42,651 nucleotides of DNA, taken from positions 1 through 42,651 of the IMG/VR virus record IMGVR_UViG_3300017991_000032; one strand, 5' to 3'. How positions within the stretch are numbered: the stretch's first letter is position 1; each line of letters starts with the position of its first letter. This DNA comes from a virus. Of this stretch, positions 14,367 to 21,404 are shown one piece after another. Position numbers and translations under genes: made by a program. The notes under the pieces are model-generated. The model was given only the letters and a program-made list of their open reading frames with translations, searched no databases and was not told the DNA's origin.

Positions 14367-14528
14367 ATGGGTGCCGAGCGAGAACTAATCAGTATCGTAA
14401 AGAACCATATTCGGCAGAATCGAAACCCTATGCTGGCCTCCCATCAGGCAACCAGCGTCGTGTCCTATTTAAAAGCATGGGGGAGGTATAATGCAGCTTT
14501 CTTTTACACCAGTTCATTGCTGGACTGA
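14367..14528 (+). CDS. Small hypothetical protein
   Basis: A 53-residue protein (MGAERELISIVKNH to FFYTSSLLD) starting after GGGAGAAGTG. It is basic and helical. It overlaps the next small gene by 38 bases in a different frame; that gene's ribosome site (GGGAGGT) lies inside this one. Coding is supported by packing and site rather than by homology. Confidence 0.5.
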   Translation: MGAERELISIVKNHIRQNRNPMLASHQATSVVSYLKAWGRYNAAFFYTSSLLD

Positions 14529-14655
14529 TTGGAGTTTCGGGGCAAAAATCGGTCTTAGTTGGGAATGGGCAGAGGGCTTCTTCCTTTTCGACTTTGACCT
14601 AGACTTAGGCCCGTTTGCTTTCAGTTTTCAGATTGTGCGGTATGGGGAGGTATGA
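14491..14655 (+). CDS. Small aromatic-rich hypothetical protein
   Basis: A 54-residue protein with a strong site (GGGGGAGGTATA) and an ATGA overlap with the nuclease gene downstream. It is rich in Phe and Trp (HCWTDWSFGAKIGLSWEWAEGFFLFDFDLDLG), with an alternating pattern that suggests beta strands. No family is recognised. Confidence 0.6.
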   Translation: MQLSFTPVHCWTDWSFGAKIGLSWEWAEGFFLFDFDLDLGPFAFSFQIVRYGEV

Positions 14656-14921
14656 GCGGAGGTAAATCACCAAGAACCAAGGGCTTCGATTTCGAGCGCG
14701 AGGTTGTTAATATTGCCAAAGCTGCGGGTATCGATGCTGTGCGCAGTGTTGCCAGTGTCTACCCGGATGTCAAATTGAACAACCGCCCTGTTAGTTGCAA
14801 GCGGCGAAAGAATGGGCTTGAGTGGGCATATAAAGAATTAGAATCGCCAGAGCCACATGATTATGTGTTGTTTCGGGCAGACAGGAAACGCATTTTAAAG
14901 ATCAGTTATTGGAAGCCGTGA
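14652..14921 (+). CDS. Resolvase-like PD-(D/E)XK nuclease
   Basis: An 89-residue protein. KGFDFEREVVNIAKAAGIDAVRS, then YPDVKL, then VSCKRRKNGLEW follow the layout of archaeal-type Holliday junction resolvases and small phage nucleases (E, then PD, then x-x-K). The acidic residue expected before the Lys is Ser here, so catalysis is uncertain. DYVLFRADRKRILKISYW is a typical C-terminal beta pair. It may resolve recombination or replication intermediates. It is coupled to the methylase gene. Confidence 0.65.
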   Translation: MSGGKSPRTKGFDFEREVVNIAKAAGIDAVRSVASVYPDVKLNNRPVSCKRRKNGLEWAYKELESPEPHDYVLFRADRKRILKISYWKP

Positions 14922-15785
14922 ATGACTCACATAGACCTCTTCACCGGCATGGCCGGCTTCACCCTTGCCTGTCATTGGGCAGGCATACAGACAGAGGTAA
15001 TGTGCGAAAATGACAAACGATGCCGACAATTCCTCGAACGAACATGGCCCGGAATCCCAATTATCCCTGATGTTCGGGACTTCGATGGAACCGAATGGCG
15101 AGGGCGATTCTTACTCACAGCCGGCGTACCCTGCCAGCCTGCGAGTCGTGCCGGGAAGCAGGGAGGCAAGAAAGACGACCGCTGGCTCTGGGGCGAAACT
15201 CTTAGAGTCGTTTCCGAAGCAAGGCCCGATTGGTGTCTTTTTGAAAACCCTCTTGGAATCGACGACGTGGGGCTCGGAGGAATACTTGCTGACCTGGAAG
15301 CCCAGGGTTACGAAGTCGCACCGCCACTTATCATTCCAGCTTGCGCCGTCAATGCCCCGCAGATCAGGCAAAGATATTGGATCGTGGCGCACACCGCAGC
15401 GAGACAATTTCCAACAAGGGCCAAAAAAATGGGAGACAATTCAAAAACAAAAGGCCCCTATTGTTACTCTCACAGATCAAGTCAAGGCAACGTGGCCGAC
15501 ACCGCAACAGCAAGACGGAGAGAGAGGCCCAGAGAATCCAGAGAAATACATCAATGGAGTTCACGGCAGGAAATTGGGCAGCACAATGGCGATTTCTGGC
15601 AAAACTCCCCCTGGCTCCCTTGCGCTGACGGAAAAGTTCGTAGAGCGCCTGATGACACTTTCGGCGTGGTTGATGGGTTACACCGTAGCTTACTTGCAGG
15701 GCTGGGAAACAGCATCGTCCCGCAAGTCGGGTACGAAATCATAATGGCGATAAAGGAGGCGGATGCAACCACCCCCACAGATTAA
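14922..15785 (+). CDS. DNA (cytosine-5) methyltransferase
   Basis: A 287-residue protein. The motifs in order are DLFTGMAGF (SAM-binding), GVPCQPASRAGKQGG with catalytic Cys71, and FENP at 107-110 (usually ENV). QIRQRYWIVAH follows (Q-x-R-x-R), then GLGNSIVPQVGYEI near the end. The target recognition segment between motifs VIII and X is short (about 100 residues) and the protein is smaller than typical Dcm enzymes. It methylates cytosine, likely to protect phage DNA from host enzymes or to regulate. No partner endonuclease is seen. A second long frame overlaps it (15010-15744). Confidence 0.9.
   Translation: MTHIDLFTGMAGFTLACHWAGIQTEVMCENDKRCRQFLERTWPGIPIIPDVRDFDGTEWRGRFLLTAGVPCQPASRAGKQGGKKDDRWLWGETLRVVSEARPDWCLFENPLGIDDVGLGGILADLEAQGYEVAPPLIIPACAVNAPQIRQRYWIVAHTAARQFPTRAKKMGDNSKTKGPYCYSHRSSQGNVADTATARRRERPRESREIHQWSSRQEIGQHNGDFWQNSPWLPCADGKVRRAPDDTFGVVDGLHRSLLAGLGNSIVPQVGYEIIMAIKEADATTPTD
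15010..15744 (+). CDS. Long overlapping frame within the methylase gene
   Basis: A 244-residue open frame that lies wholly inside the methylase gene in another frame. The translation does not look random. It has YLLTWKPRVTKSHRHLSFQLAPSMPR, then WRTPQRDN, TWPTPQQQDG, and LTEKFVERLMTLSAWLMGY. I recall database proteins from phages with T-W-K-x-x-x-T-K-S, WPTP and W-L-M-G-(F/Y) in this order. The first of these segments is the shifted reading of the conserved methylase block GYEV..IPACAVNAP. It may be a real overprinted gene or a by-product of methylase conservation. No strong ribosome site precedes 15010. Confidence 0.35.
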   Translation: MTNDADNSSNEHGPESQLSLMFGTSMEPNGEGDSYSQPAYPASLRVVPGSREARKTTAGSGAKLLESFPKQGPIGVFLKTLLESTTWGSEEYLLTWKPRVTKSHRHLSFQLAPSMPRRSGKDIGSWRTPQRDNFQQGPKKWETIQKQKAPIVTLTDQVKATWPTPQQQDGERGPENPEKYINGVHGRKLGSTMAISGKTPPGSLALTEKFVERLMTLSAWLMGYTVAYLQGWETASSRKSGTKS

Positions 15786-15963
15786 GCCGGCATTTTGGTG
15801 CCCGGTCTGCAACCTGCATCCTATGCGACCGAGCCATTACAAGGGGGAGTATTTTGTTTATGTGTGTTCGGACCCTGATTGTGAGGGGAAGCGGGAATTT
15901 CGTATGACAAAATACAATGAGTTTAGGGAGATATTGAGGCCGAGGGAGATAAGGGAGGGATGA
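15763..15963 (+). CDS. Small zinc-ribbon protein
   Basis: A 66-residue protein starting 23 bases inside the methylase end, behind AAAGGAGG. CPVCNLHPMRPSHY and CSDPDCEGKREF give a four-Cys zinc ribbon like those of phage transcription or replication helpers. It ends PREIREG in an ATGA overlap with the next gene; those bases belong to an 18-bp repeat found again 200 bases later. Confidence 0.7.
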   Translation: MQPPPQIKPAFWCPVCNLHPMRPSHYKGEYFVYVCSDPDCEGKREFRMTKYNEFREILRPREIREG

Positions 15964-16163
15964 AAACGAAAAGAAAGAAACTAACAGTATTCTGCGATTT
16001 CAAAAACCACCTCCGCACGTTCGAGGGAGATCCGGTCTGCCAGGATGAGCATTTCGAGAATCTCGGCCAGGTCTTAAAGTTCTTGGAAGAGAACAAAGGC
16101 CTGTATGAGTTTTTAGGTATGACTACCGACACTAAAGGAGGGGAAGAGATAAGGGAGGGATGA
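15960..16163 (+). CDS. Small hypothetical protein
   Basis: A 67-residue protein (MKTKRKKLTVFCDFKNH to GGEEIREG). It is coupled at both ends by ATGA. Its end repeats the same stop-and-start DNA module as the gene before it. A charged helical middle (EHFENLGQVLKFLEENKGLYEFLG) is visible. No family is recognised. Confidence 0.65.
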   Translation: MKTKRKKLTVFCDFKNHLRTFEGDPVCQDEHFENLGQVLKFLEENKGLYEFLGMTTDTKGGEEIREG

Positions 16164-16951
16164 CCGAAGCACCGGCCTTTCAATTATATTCCGCTGACTT
16201 CTACGTTGACACTAACGAATGGTCTGTCGATGAGGTCGGTATCTACACCCGCCTTTTGCTTTCTCAATGGAGTAACAAAAGCCTCCCCGATAACATCACA
16301 CGCCTTGCCCGGATCGCCGGGTGTTCTCCACAAAAGTTCCAAAAAGCATGGGGACAGATTGCAATTAAGTTCACAAAAAATGGTGATGGCAGATTACAAA
16401 ACCCGAGGCTTGAAAGAGAACGGGAGAAACAACAGAAGTATAGGGAATTACAGGCAGAAAAGGGTAAACGTGGTGCCGAAAAGAGATGGGGAGAGGATAG
16501 CCCCGGCGATAGCCACGGCCATAACCCAAGTAATGACCGCAAGATAGCTCTTCAGTCTTCAGACTTCAGTCTTAAAGAAAAAGATATACAAGCTGCGCTT
16601 GTTTTCCCCCTTCGTAATAACAAAGATTTTGGCCTCTCTCTTAATAAGATTTCGGAGTATGAAAACACCTACCGAAACATTGACGTACCGTTTGAACTCA
16701 AGAAGTGTCTGCAATGGAATATCGACAATCCTTCGAAGCGGAAAACAGAACGAGGTATTTTGAAGCATATCAATGGATGGTTGAGTGATGAGAGCAAGAA
16801 GAGAGGCCCTCAACCAGCACCGGGAATCGAACGAGATAGCAGAGCGGTTGATGAAGCAAGGAAAGAGGTTGAGGAAATGACGCCGGAGAGAAAGGCGAAG
16901 GTAAAAAAGAGGCTGGAAGGTTTGGCCGATATGGTAGGCAAGAAAGTTTAA
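16160..16951 (+). CDS. DUF1376 replication-initiation-like protein
   Basis: A 263-residue protein. The first 95 residues (PAFQLYSADFYVDTNEWSVDEVGIYTRLLLSQW, then LARIAGCSPQKFQKAW and the KF...LQNPRLERER end) match the DUF1376 family, a winged-helix domain found in phage replication proteins. A basic coiled linker and a C-terminal region (EYENTYRNIDVPFELKKCLQW, KHINGWL) follow, as in phage replisome organisers. It probably recruits host replication proteins, since the phage has no polymerase or helicase of its own in this window. Confidence 0.8.
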   Translation: MTEAPAFQLYSADFYVDTNEWSVDEVGIYTRLLLSQWSNKSLPDNITRLARIAGCSPQKFQKAWGQIAIKFTKNGDGRLQNPRLEREREKQQKYRELQAEKGKRGAEKRWGEDSPGDSHGHNPSNDRKIALQSSDFSLKEKDIQAALVFPLRNNKDFGLSLNKISEYENTYRNIDVPFELKKCLQWNIDNPSKRKTERGILKHINGWLSDESKKRGPQPAPGIERDSRAVDEARKEVEEMTPERKAKVKKRLEGLADMVGKKV

Positions 16952-16984
16952 TTTCCGTACATCTTAAAAAAATGGAGGTTTGAA

Positions 16985-17239
16985 ATGGCATTGCCACTAT
17001 CAGAAAGATTTGACTATTACGAGGCCAGTTTGGTGCCGGACCTTTCGGGTAAGACCCGAGAGCAGTTAGAAACTATGATACACGGCCTGCAAACTGAGGT
17101 TGATATGCTCAACCAGACCATAAGGCGAAAACAGGTTTTCACAGACATTCAAAGCAAAGAATCCGAGCGGTTGAAACAGGCCCTGGATACCCTGCTCGAT
17201 TCGGCGGCTTTGGTAAATATGTTTTTGGAGAGGGAATGA
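16985..17239 (+). CDS. Small coiled-coil protein
   Basis: An 84-residue protein behind ATGGAGGTTTGAA. Residues 22-80 form a long amphipathic helix (REQLETMIHGLQTEVDMLNQTIRRKQV, then SERLKQALDTLLDSAALV), a probable coiled coil. It overlaps the next HTH gene by ATGA. It may be an anti-repressor or assembly helper, but this is a guess. Confidence 0.65.
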   Translation: MALPLSERFDYYEASLVPDLSGKTREQLETMIHGLQTEVDMLNQTIRRKQVFTDIQSKESERLKQALDTLLDSAALVNMFLERE

Positions 17240-17421
17240 CCCAAGAAAAACCACTTGTGGGTTGGAAACAAATCTGCGCATACCTGAACGTGGAAAAGAA
17301 GAAGGCCCAAAGGATTACCAAACACGCAAAGGTTACGTTTCTGCCCGACTATTTACCAACGGTTGCAATATACCCCTCAACACTTAAAAAGTACCTCGAA
17401 AAGAACATATATGTACCATAA
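17236..17421 (+). CDS. Small helix-turn-helix (excisionase-like) protein
   Basis: A 61-residue protein. VGWKQICAYLNVEKKKAQRITKHAKVTF has the MerR/excisionase-type HTH that begins with G-W-x-x-I. LPTVAIYPSTLKKYLEKN follows, as in DNA-binding winged HTH-17 proteins. It could be an excisionase acting at attP or a late gene regulator; it is the last gene of the rightward early block before the lysis cassette. Confidence 0.65.
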   Translation: MTQEKPLVGWKQICAYLNVEKKKAQRITKHAKVTFLPDYLPTVAIYPSTLKKYLEKNIYVP

Positions 17422-17508
17422 ATGACCGCTGTTTACCCCCCCAACCCCGTTTGCTTTCTCCCGTTTCCCGTTTTACCCTTATCCTGCATGGTAAATCTTT
17501 TCTCAACC

Positions 17509-17564
17509 GCCGGGCCTTATGGTTTCCCCTCCTTTTCCCAGAGGCCCGGCCCCTACCAAGGGGG
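17509..17564 (+). promoter_or_regulatory. Paired hairpins in the leader of the amidase gene
   Basis: GCCGGGCC (17509-17516) and GGCCCGGC (17543-17550) are exact inverted repeats around a 26-base pyrimidine-rich loop. Immediately after, CCCC (17550-17553) can pair with GGGG (17560-17563) next to the ribosome site GGGGGTGAGGA. The two stems share one base. They may hold back translation of the endolysin or stabilise its message. No U-run follows, so this is not a simple terminator. Confidence 0.45.
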
Positions 17565-17570
17565 TGAGGA

Positions 17571-18134
17571 ATGAAGATTGTACTCGATCCAGGACACGGA
17601 GGGGAGGACACAGGCGCTAGTTTCCGGGGCCTGAAAGAGAAAGACATTGTTCTCGATATCGCTCTCGCCTGCCTTGAGCGCCTGCAGCTTTTCCACTGGG
17701 TAGCCCTTACCCGAACCTCGGATATATACGTTCCCCTCGGCAACCGCACCAAGATGGCGAACTGGTGGCAAGCGGATCTCTTTGTTTCCGTGCATTGCAA
17801 CGCGGACCCGGACAGTGACGAACCCGGAATGCCCGAGGCGAAAGGTGAGGAGATCTGGATTTATCCGGGGAGCTTGACCGGCCTGCATGTGGCTCAGACC
17901 ATCAAAGAGCATGTAGATAGCTTTTTCAGAACTCATCCGTTCCGGGGAATTAAAGAGAGCCGACACTTTTACGTTCTCAAACACACGAACATGCCCGCGA
18001 TTCTCATAGAAACCGGGTTTATCGATAACGTGAATTCGCATGGAGCCTTTCAGGGGGCTGTGGCGAGGCGGAGGATCGGTCTGACGTTGGCACGCGGTCT
18101 CCTGAATTATGATAAGGGCACAAAGCCCGTTTAA
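17571..18134 (+). CDS. Endolysin: N-acetylmuramoyl-L-alanine amidase (Amidase_3)
   Basis: A 187-residue protein. VLDPGHGGEDTG carries the first zinc His. Then come E in GLKEKDIVLDIA, VSVHCNADP (second zinc His) and ILIETGFIDN with the catalytic Glu. This is the full Amidase_3 (AmiC/CwlM) core, with no signal peptide, so export depends on a holin. It cleaves the amide between MurNAc and L-Ala in peptidoglycan. It opens the lysis cassette. Confidence 0.92.
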   Translation: MKIVLDPGHGGEDTGASFRGLKEKDIVLDIALACLERLQLFHWVALTRTSDIYVPLGNRTKMANWWQADLFVSVHCNADPDSDEPGMPEAKGEEIWIYPGSLTGLHVAQTIKEHVDSFFRTHPFRGIKESRHFYVLKHTNMPAILIETGFIDNVNSHGAFQGAVARRRIGLTLARGLLNYDKGTKPV

Positions 18135-18155
18135 CCCTTTAACCGAGGTTTTATT

Positions 18156-18587
18156 ATGAAACGGATCACAGCCCTGATGATTATTGTACTGGGGGTGATT
18201 CTGGTGTTCTCCTCATGTGCGGCATTACAAAAGTTTACCAAACCACAGGCCAACAAACTAACCTTACATTTTGCAGATGATACTGAGCAAACCTATGTGT
18301 TACCCGCTGAATTTCCTGAACTTGCTGAGGATCAGCTTGAATATATCCCCATGTACTACGGTTATATTATGTGTATTCGCCAATGGTTTGATGAAGATGT
18401 GTATGTGCTTTTTCTCATGGGTGAAACAGCAGAAATCGTAGGCGCAGGAATGTTGGTCGATGGTGAGATGACGTTCTGGATATACGAAGATGGTAAGCCG
18501 GTTCAAACCTGTACTGGTGATGAGCTGGATATGTATATCCAGGAAAAGATGTATCAAGCCTCACAAGAAGAAAAAACCGACATATAA
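18156..18587 (+). CDS. Lipoprotein of the lysis cassette
   Basis: A 143-residue protein with a signal helix and lipobox (LVFSSC, Cys21). The mature part is acidic (FADDTEQTYVLPAEFPELAEDQ, then VYVLFLMGETAEIVGAGMLVDGEMTFWIYEDG) and lacks the Pro-rich periplasmic linker of classic o-spanins. It could be an outer-membrane spanin-like partner or a prophage-expressed lipoprotein that blocks superinfection. The location between amidase and holin candidates favours lysis. Confidence 0.65.
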   Translation: MKRITALMIIVLGVILVFSSCAALQKFTKPQANKLTLHFADDTEQTYVLPAEFPELAEDQLEYIPMYYGYIMCIRQWFDEDVYVLFLMGETAEIVGAGMLVDGEMTFWIYEDGKPVQTCTGDELDMYIQEKMYQASQEEKTDI

Positions 18588-18595
18588 TTTGAGTA

Positions 18596-18706
18596 ATGCC
18601 CAACCTAGCCAAAGACTATCTGCTTGAATTGCTCAAGAAGGCGTGGCCCGTGCTCGTGTTTTTCGCAGCAATGGTCATTTGTTGGATATTAAAATTAACA
18701 GAATAG
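18596..18706 (+). CDS. Small membrane protein, holin candidate
   Basis: A 36-residue protein (MPNLAKDYLLELLKKAW then one transmembrane helix PVLVFFAAMVICWILKLT). It is too short for standard gene calling. Amphipathic N-terminus plus single helix is like several pinholin or i-spanin-type signal anchors. It sits 9 bases after the lipoprotein and 8 bases before the next membrane gene. Confidence 0.55.
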   Translation: MPNLAKDYLLELLKKAWPVLVFFAAMVICWILKLTE

Positions 18707-18714
18707 GAGGACGT

Positions 18715-18891
18715 ATGTGGGAGAGAATTAGAAAACATTGGCACACAACGGCACAGGCTTTAATACCGGCCATTTGTGCTGTTGCGGCATGGTGGAGCTT
18801 CGATATTGACCCGAAATTGCTAGGGACAATATCGGCGGGTATTTACGGCATCATTCTGCTTTTTAGCAAAGACGCATCAACGGAGGGATAA
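18715..18891 (+). CDS. Two-helix holin-like protein
   Basis: A 58-residue protein starting at 18715 behind GGAGG; the longer frame starts without a site. Two transmembrane helices are separated by a short loop (LIPAICAVAAWWSF, then LLGTISAGIYGIILLF). Residues SFDIDPKLLGTI between the helices resemble class II holins. It overlaps the next gene by TAATG. This is the best holin candidate. Confidence 0.65.
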   Translation: MWERIRKHWHTTAQALIPAICAVAAWWSFDIDPKLLGTISAGIYGIILLFSKDASTEG

Positions 18892-19247
18892 TGAGAAAAT
18901 ACGCTATACCAATACTGCTCGTTGTCGGCTTTCTTCTGCTTGCTGGATGCTGGCCGAGCCTTGCGCCGGATTCTGACAAGACTCCTTTCCAGGTTGCACA
19001 AGAGCAAGTGCAGAAGATAATGGATGCCTATATCTTCGTATATGACAAGACGGATGCCCTGGCAAAAGACCCGAATATTACTCCCTCTGAAAAGGAGTTA
19101 GTAGCGGCAAACAAGAAGGTCTTGGATAAAGTCTGGCCCAGCTTGAAACGCTGTTTGACCATGATAGGCGAGGGCAGGATACCATCGCAAATCGATCTGG
19201 ATACGGCAGATGATATCCTTGATCTTATCGAGGAGGTAGCGCAATGA
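18891..19247 (+). CDS. Second lipoprotein of the lysis cassette
   Basis: A 118-residue protein with a signal helix and lipobox (LLLAGC, Cys19). The mature part is mostly helical (VAQEQVQKIMDAYIFVYDKTDALAKD, then SEKELVAANKKVLDKVWPSLKRCLTMI). Helical outer-membrane lipoproteins next to holins can be spanin partners. Coupled to the next gene by ATGA. Confidence 0.65.
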   Translation: MRKYAIPILLVVGFLLLAGCWPSLAPDSDKTPFQVAQEQVQKIMDAYIFVYDKTDALAKDPNITPSEKELVAANKKVLDKVWPSLKRCLTMIGEGRIPSQIDLDTADDILDLIEEVAQ

Positions 19248-19429
19248 CACCAGTGGAAATAATCGCCATAATTCGCGGTTTGATGGAACTCAAGGCATTG
19301 AGTGATGATCTGATCGCAAAAGCCAATAAGCGGGCTGGGCTTTCTCAGGATGAGCTCGATACGATATTCCAGGAGAGCAAGGCAAAGGTATTGGCAAGAG
19401 ACCCGGCTGATATTCCGACACCGCAATGA
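19244..19429 (+). CDS. Small helical protein before the terminase
   Basis: A 61-residue protein (MTPVEIIAIIRGLMELKALSDD to DPADIPTPQ), coupled by ATGA to the lipoprotein gene. Two amphipathic helices are visible (IRGLMELKALSDDLIAKA and SQDELDTIFQESKAKV). Similar small proteins lie between lysis and terminase genes in many phages. No function is known. Confidence 0.6.
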   Translation: MTPVEIIAIIRGLMELKALSDDLIAKANKRAGLSQDELDTIFQESKAKVLARDPADIPTPQ

Positions 19430-19435
19430 TCTCCC

Positions 19436-19975
19436 ATGGCTGGCCGTCCGACAAAATTCAAGGAAGAATACATCCACCAAGCCCGAATTGCGTTTGGCGA
19501 GGGCTTTACCGATGTGAAGTTCTGCAAAATGCTCAAAATCGGCCGCCGCACGTTTAATGATTGGCGCGAAGCTCATGAGGAATTCGACAAGGCGGTTCAG
19601 GAAGGCAAGGACGAGTATGACACTGACCGGGTGGAGGCATCACTGAAGAAACGAGCCAATGGCTACTCGTTCACAGAGACAACCCGCGAAATAGAGAAGA
19701 TTGAAATTGATGAGGAAACGGGCAAAGAAAAACCGAAATATCGGATAACCAAGAAAGTTTCAAAGCACGTTTCTCCCGACACCACAGCTGCGATCTTCTG
19801 GCTCAAAAACCGCAGACGTGAGCGGTGGAAAGATATCAAAGCAACTGAAATTAGCGGAGCCGATGGCGGACCGGTACCTATTGATCTAAAGGGACTTTTG
19901 AAAAATCTAAGCATTGATGAACTCAACACACTTAAAGACATTGCCCTTAAAGCTGCTGCAGCCGGAAATAGTTGA
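19436..19975 (+). CDS. terS: Terminase small subunit
   Basis: A 179-residue protein. The N-terminal HTH (GRPTKFKEEYIHQARIAFGEGFTDVKFCKMLKIGRRTFNDWREAH) and the block SLKKRANGYSFTETT, ending in DTTAAIFWLKNRRRERWKDI, are typical of phage small terminase subunits with a phage-type HTH plus a helical oligomer domain. It would bind packaging-site DNA and present it to TerL. It overlaps terL by 59 bases. Confidence 0.82.
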   Translation: MAGRPTKFKEEYIHQARIAFGEGFTDVKFCKMLKIGRRTFNDWREAHEEFDKAVQEGKDEYDTDRVEASLKKRANGYSFTETTREIEKIEIDEETGKEKPKYRITKKVSKHVSPDTTAAIFWLKNRRRERWKDIKATEISGADGGPVPIDLKGLLKNLSIDELNTLKDIALKAAAAGNS

Positions 19976-21404
19976 TTCTGAGCTTTGCAGGCGCGATTTC
20001 CTTAGTTTCGTTCGGGAAGCCTGGCCCGTGATCGAGCCTGGCGTACAGTATCAGCACAACTGGCATATAGAGCTGATTTGCGATTATTTACAACAGGTTT
20101 TCCGGGGTGAAATCACCCGGCTTGTGATTAACGTACCTTATCGCAGCATGAAATCAACCCTATGCTCTGTCATGTTTCCTGCTTGGGTATGGATCAATGA
20201 TCGATCTAAACAATTCCTGACCGGATCGCACAAGGAAGATCTTGCCGTCCGAGATGCCGTCAAGACACGCCGATTGATACAAAGTAGATGGTTTCAGGAT
20301 AGGTGGGGGGATGAAATTGTCTTTACCTCAGATCAGAACCAGAAACGGCGTTATGAAATAAGCGGAACTGGGCAGAGAATCATTTTCGGTATGTCGGGCG
20401 GGATCTCAGGCGAAGGCGGCGATATTATGATTATCGATGATCCGCACGATGCGAAAAAGGCTATGTATTCCGAGGCGGAGCGGCTTGGCGCCTTGGACAC
20501 TTTCGATAATTCTCTGAGTACCCGGTTAAATGACCCCAAGAAATCGGCCATTATCATAATCCAGCAACGGGTACATCAAGATGATTTAACGGGGCATGTC
20601 ATAGCAAAGGGAAACGGTGATTGGATACATGTACGGATACCATTCAAATACGAGATGCAAGATGCAATGGAAGAGGACCCCCGCAAAGAAGAAGGTGAGT
20701 TCTATTGGGGAGATCGCTTTGGAGAAACGTTCTATGAAGAGGCCCAGCGGTTTCTTGGCAGCTATGGTGTAGCCTGTCAGTTGCAGCAACGGCCTGCGCC
20801 TCTTGAGGGGGCAATCGTGGAGATGCAATGGTTTAAGCGGTATCAGTATTTGCCTGAAAAAGGCCAGTGGGTCATGCTTATTCAGGCATGGGATACCTCA
20901 CAAAAGGCCGATGAACTCACAAATGCCCCGTGGGTATGCGGCACCTGGCTTATAACGTATCATGAGTATTATCTTGTCGATGTTTTCCGGGATTGGCTCA
21001 ACTATCCGGCAGGCAAAAAAGCACTGATAGCTCAGGTCAATAAATGTCAGTTGTTGTTAGGCAATAAACCTAATGCGATTGTGATAGAGGACAAATCAAC
21101 AGGGTCATCTCTTTTGCAAGAAGCGGAGGGGTTGCCCGTGATAGCCTTTGAACCTGAATCGGACAAGGTGACACGCCTTGCCACTGAAAGCCCTGCCATA
21201 GAAGCGGGTATGGTGTATTTGCCGAATGAAGCCCCCTGGTTAACAGAATTTGAGCTTGAAATGCAGAATTTCCCAAATACGGCTTATAAGGATCAGGCCG
21301 ACATGGTGAGCATGGCTTTGAAATATCTTAGAGAAAACATAGGCATTCAATGGGAAGGTGGTTTCGGCATAGGCCGGACCGTAGCAAGTGGAGCGGATTG
21401 GTAG
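19917..21404 (+). CDS. terL: Terminase large subunit
   Basis: A 495-residue packaging motor. The Walker A-like loop is NVPYRSMKST (residues 72-81) and Walker B is IMIIDDPH (170-177). A motif III-like segment (SAIIIIQQRVHQDDLTGHVI) follows. The nuclease half has IQAWDTSQKA, IVIEDKSTGSS and the final DQADMVSMAL, as in RuvC-like terminase nucleases. The gene belongs to the large-subunit group often paired with Mu-type portals. The start at 19917 lies inside terS, which implies coupling. Confidence 0.92.
   Translation: MNSTHLKTLPLKLLQPEIVDSELCRRDFLSFVREAWPVIEPGVQYQHNWHIELICDYLQQVFRGEITRLVINVPYRSMKSTLCSVMFPAWVWINDRSKQFLTGSHKEDLAVRDAVKTRRLIQSRWFQDRWGDEIVFTSDQNQKRRYEISGTGQRIIFGMSGGISGEGGDIMIIDDPHDAKKAMYSEAERLGALDTFDNSLSTRLNDPKKSAIIIIQQRVHQDDLTGHVIAKGNGDWIHVRIPFKYEMQDAMEEDPRKEEGEFYWGDRFGETFYEEAQRFLGSYGVACQLQQRPAPLEGAIVEMQWFKRYQYLPEKGQWVMLIQAWDTSQKADELTNAPWVCGTWLITYHEYYLVDVFRDWLNYPAGKKALIAQVNKCQLLLGNKPNAIVIEDKSTGSSLLQEAEGLPVIAFEPESDKVTRLATESPAIEAGMVYLPNEAPWLTEFELEMQNFPNTAYKDQADMVSMALKYLRENIGIQWEGGFGIGRTVASGADW

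Noticed and set aside
15341-15628. A third open frame within the methylase region
   Set aside because: It is Lys/Arg/Gln-rich with no recognisable motif and no ribosome site, unlike the nested frame 15010-15744.
19028-19576. A 182-residue minus-strand frame
   Set aside because: It spans the ends of three good plus-strand genes and resembles no protein. Antisense shadow.
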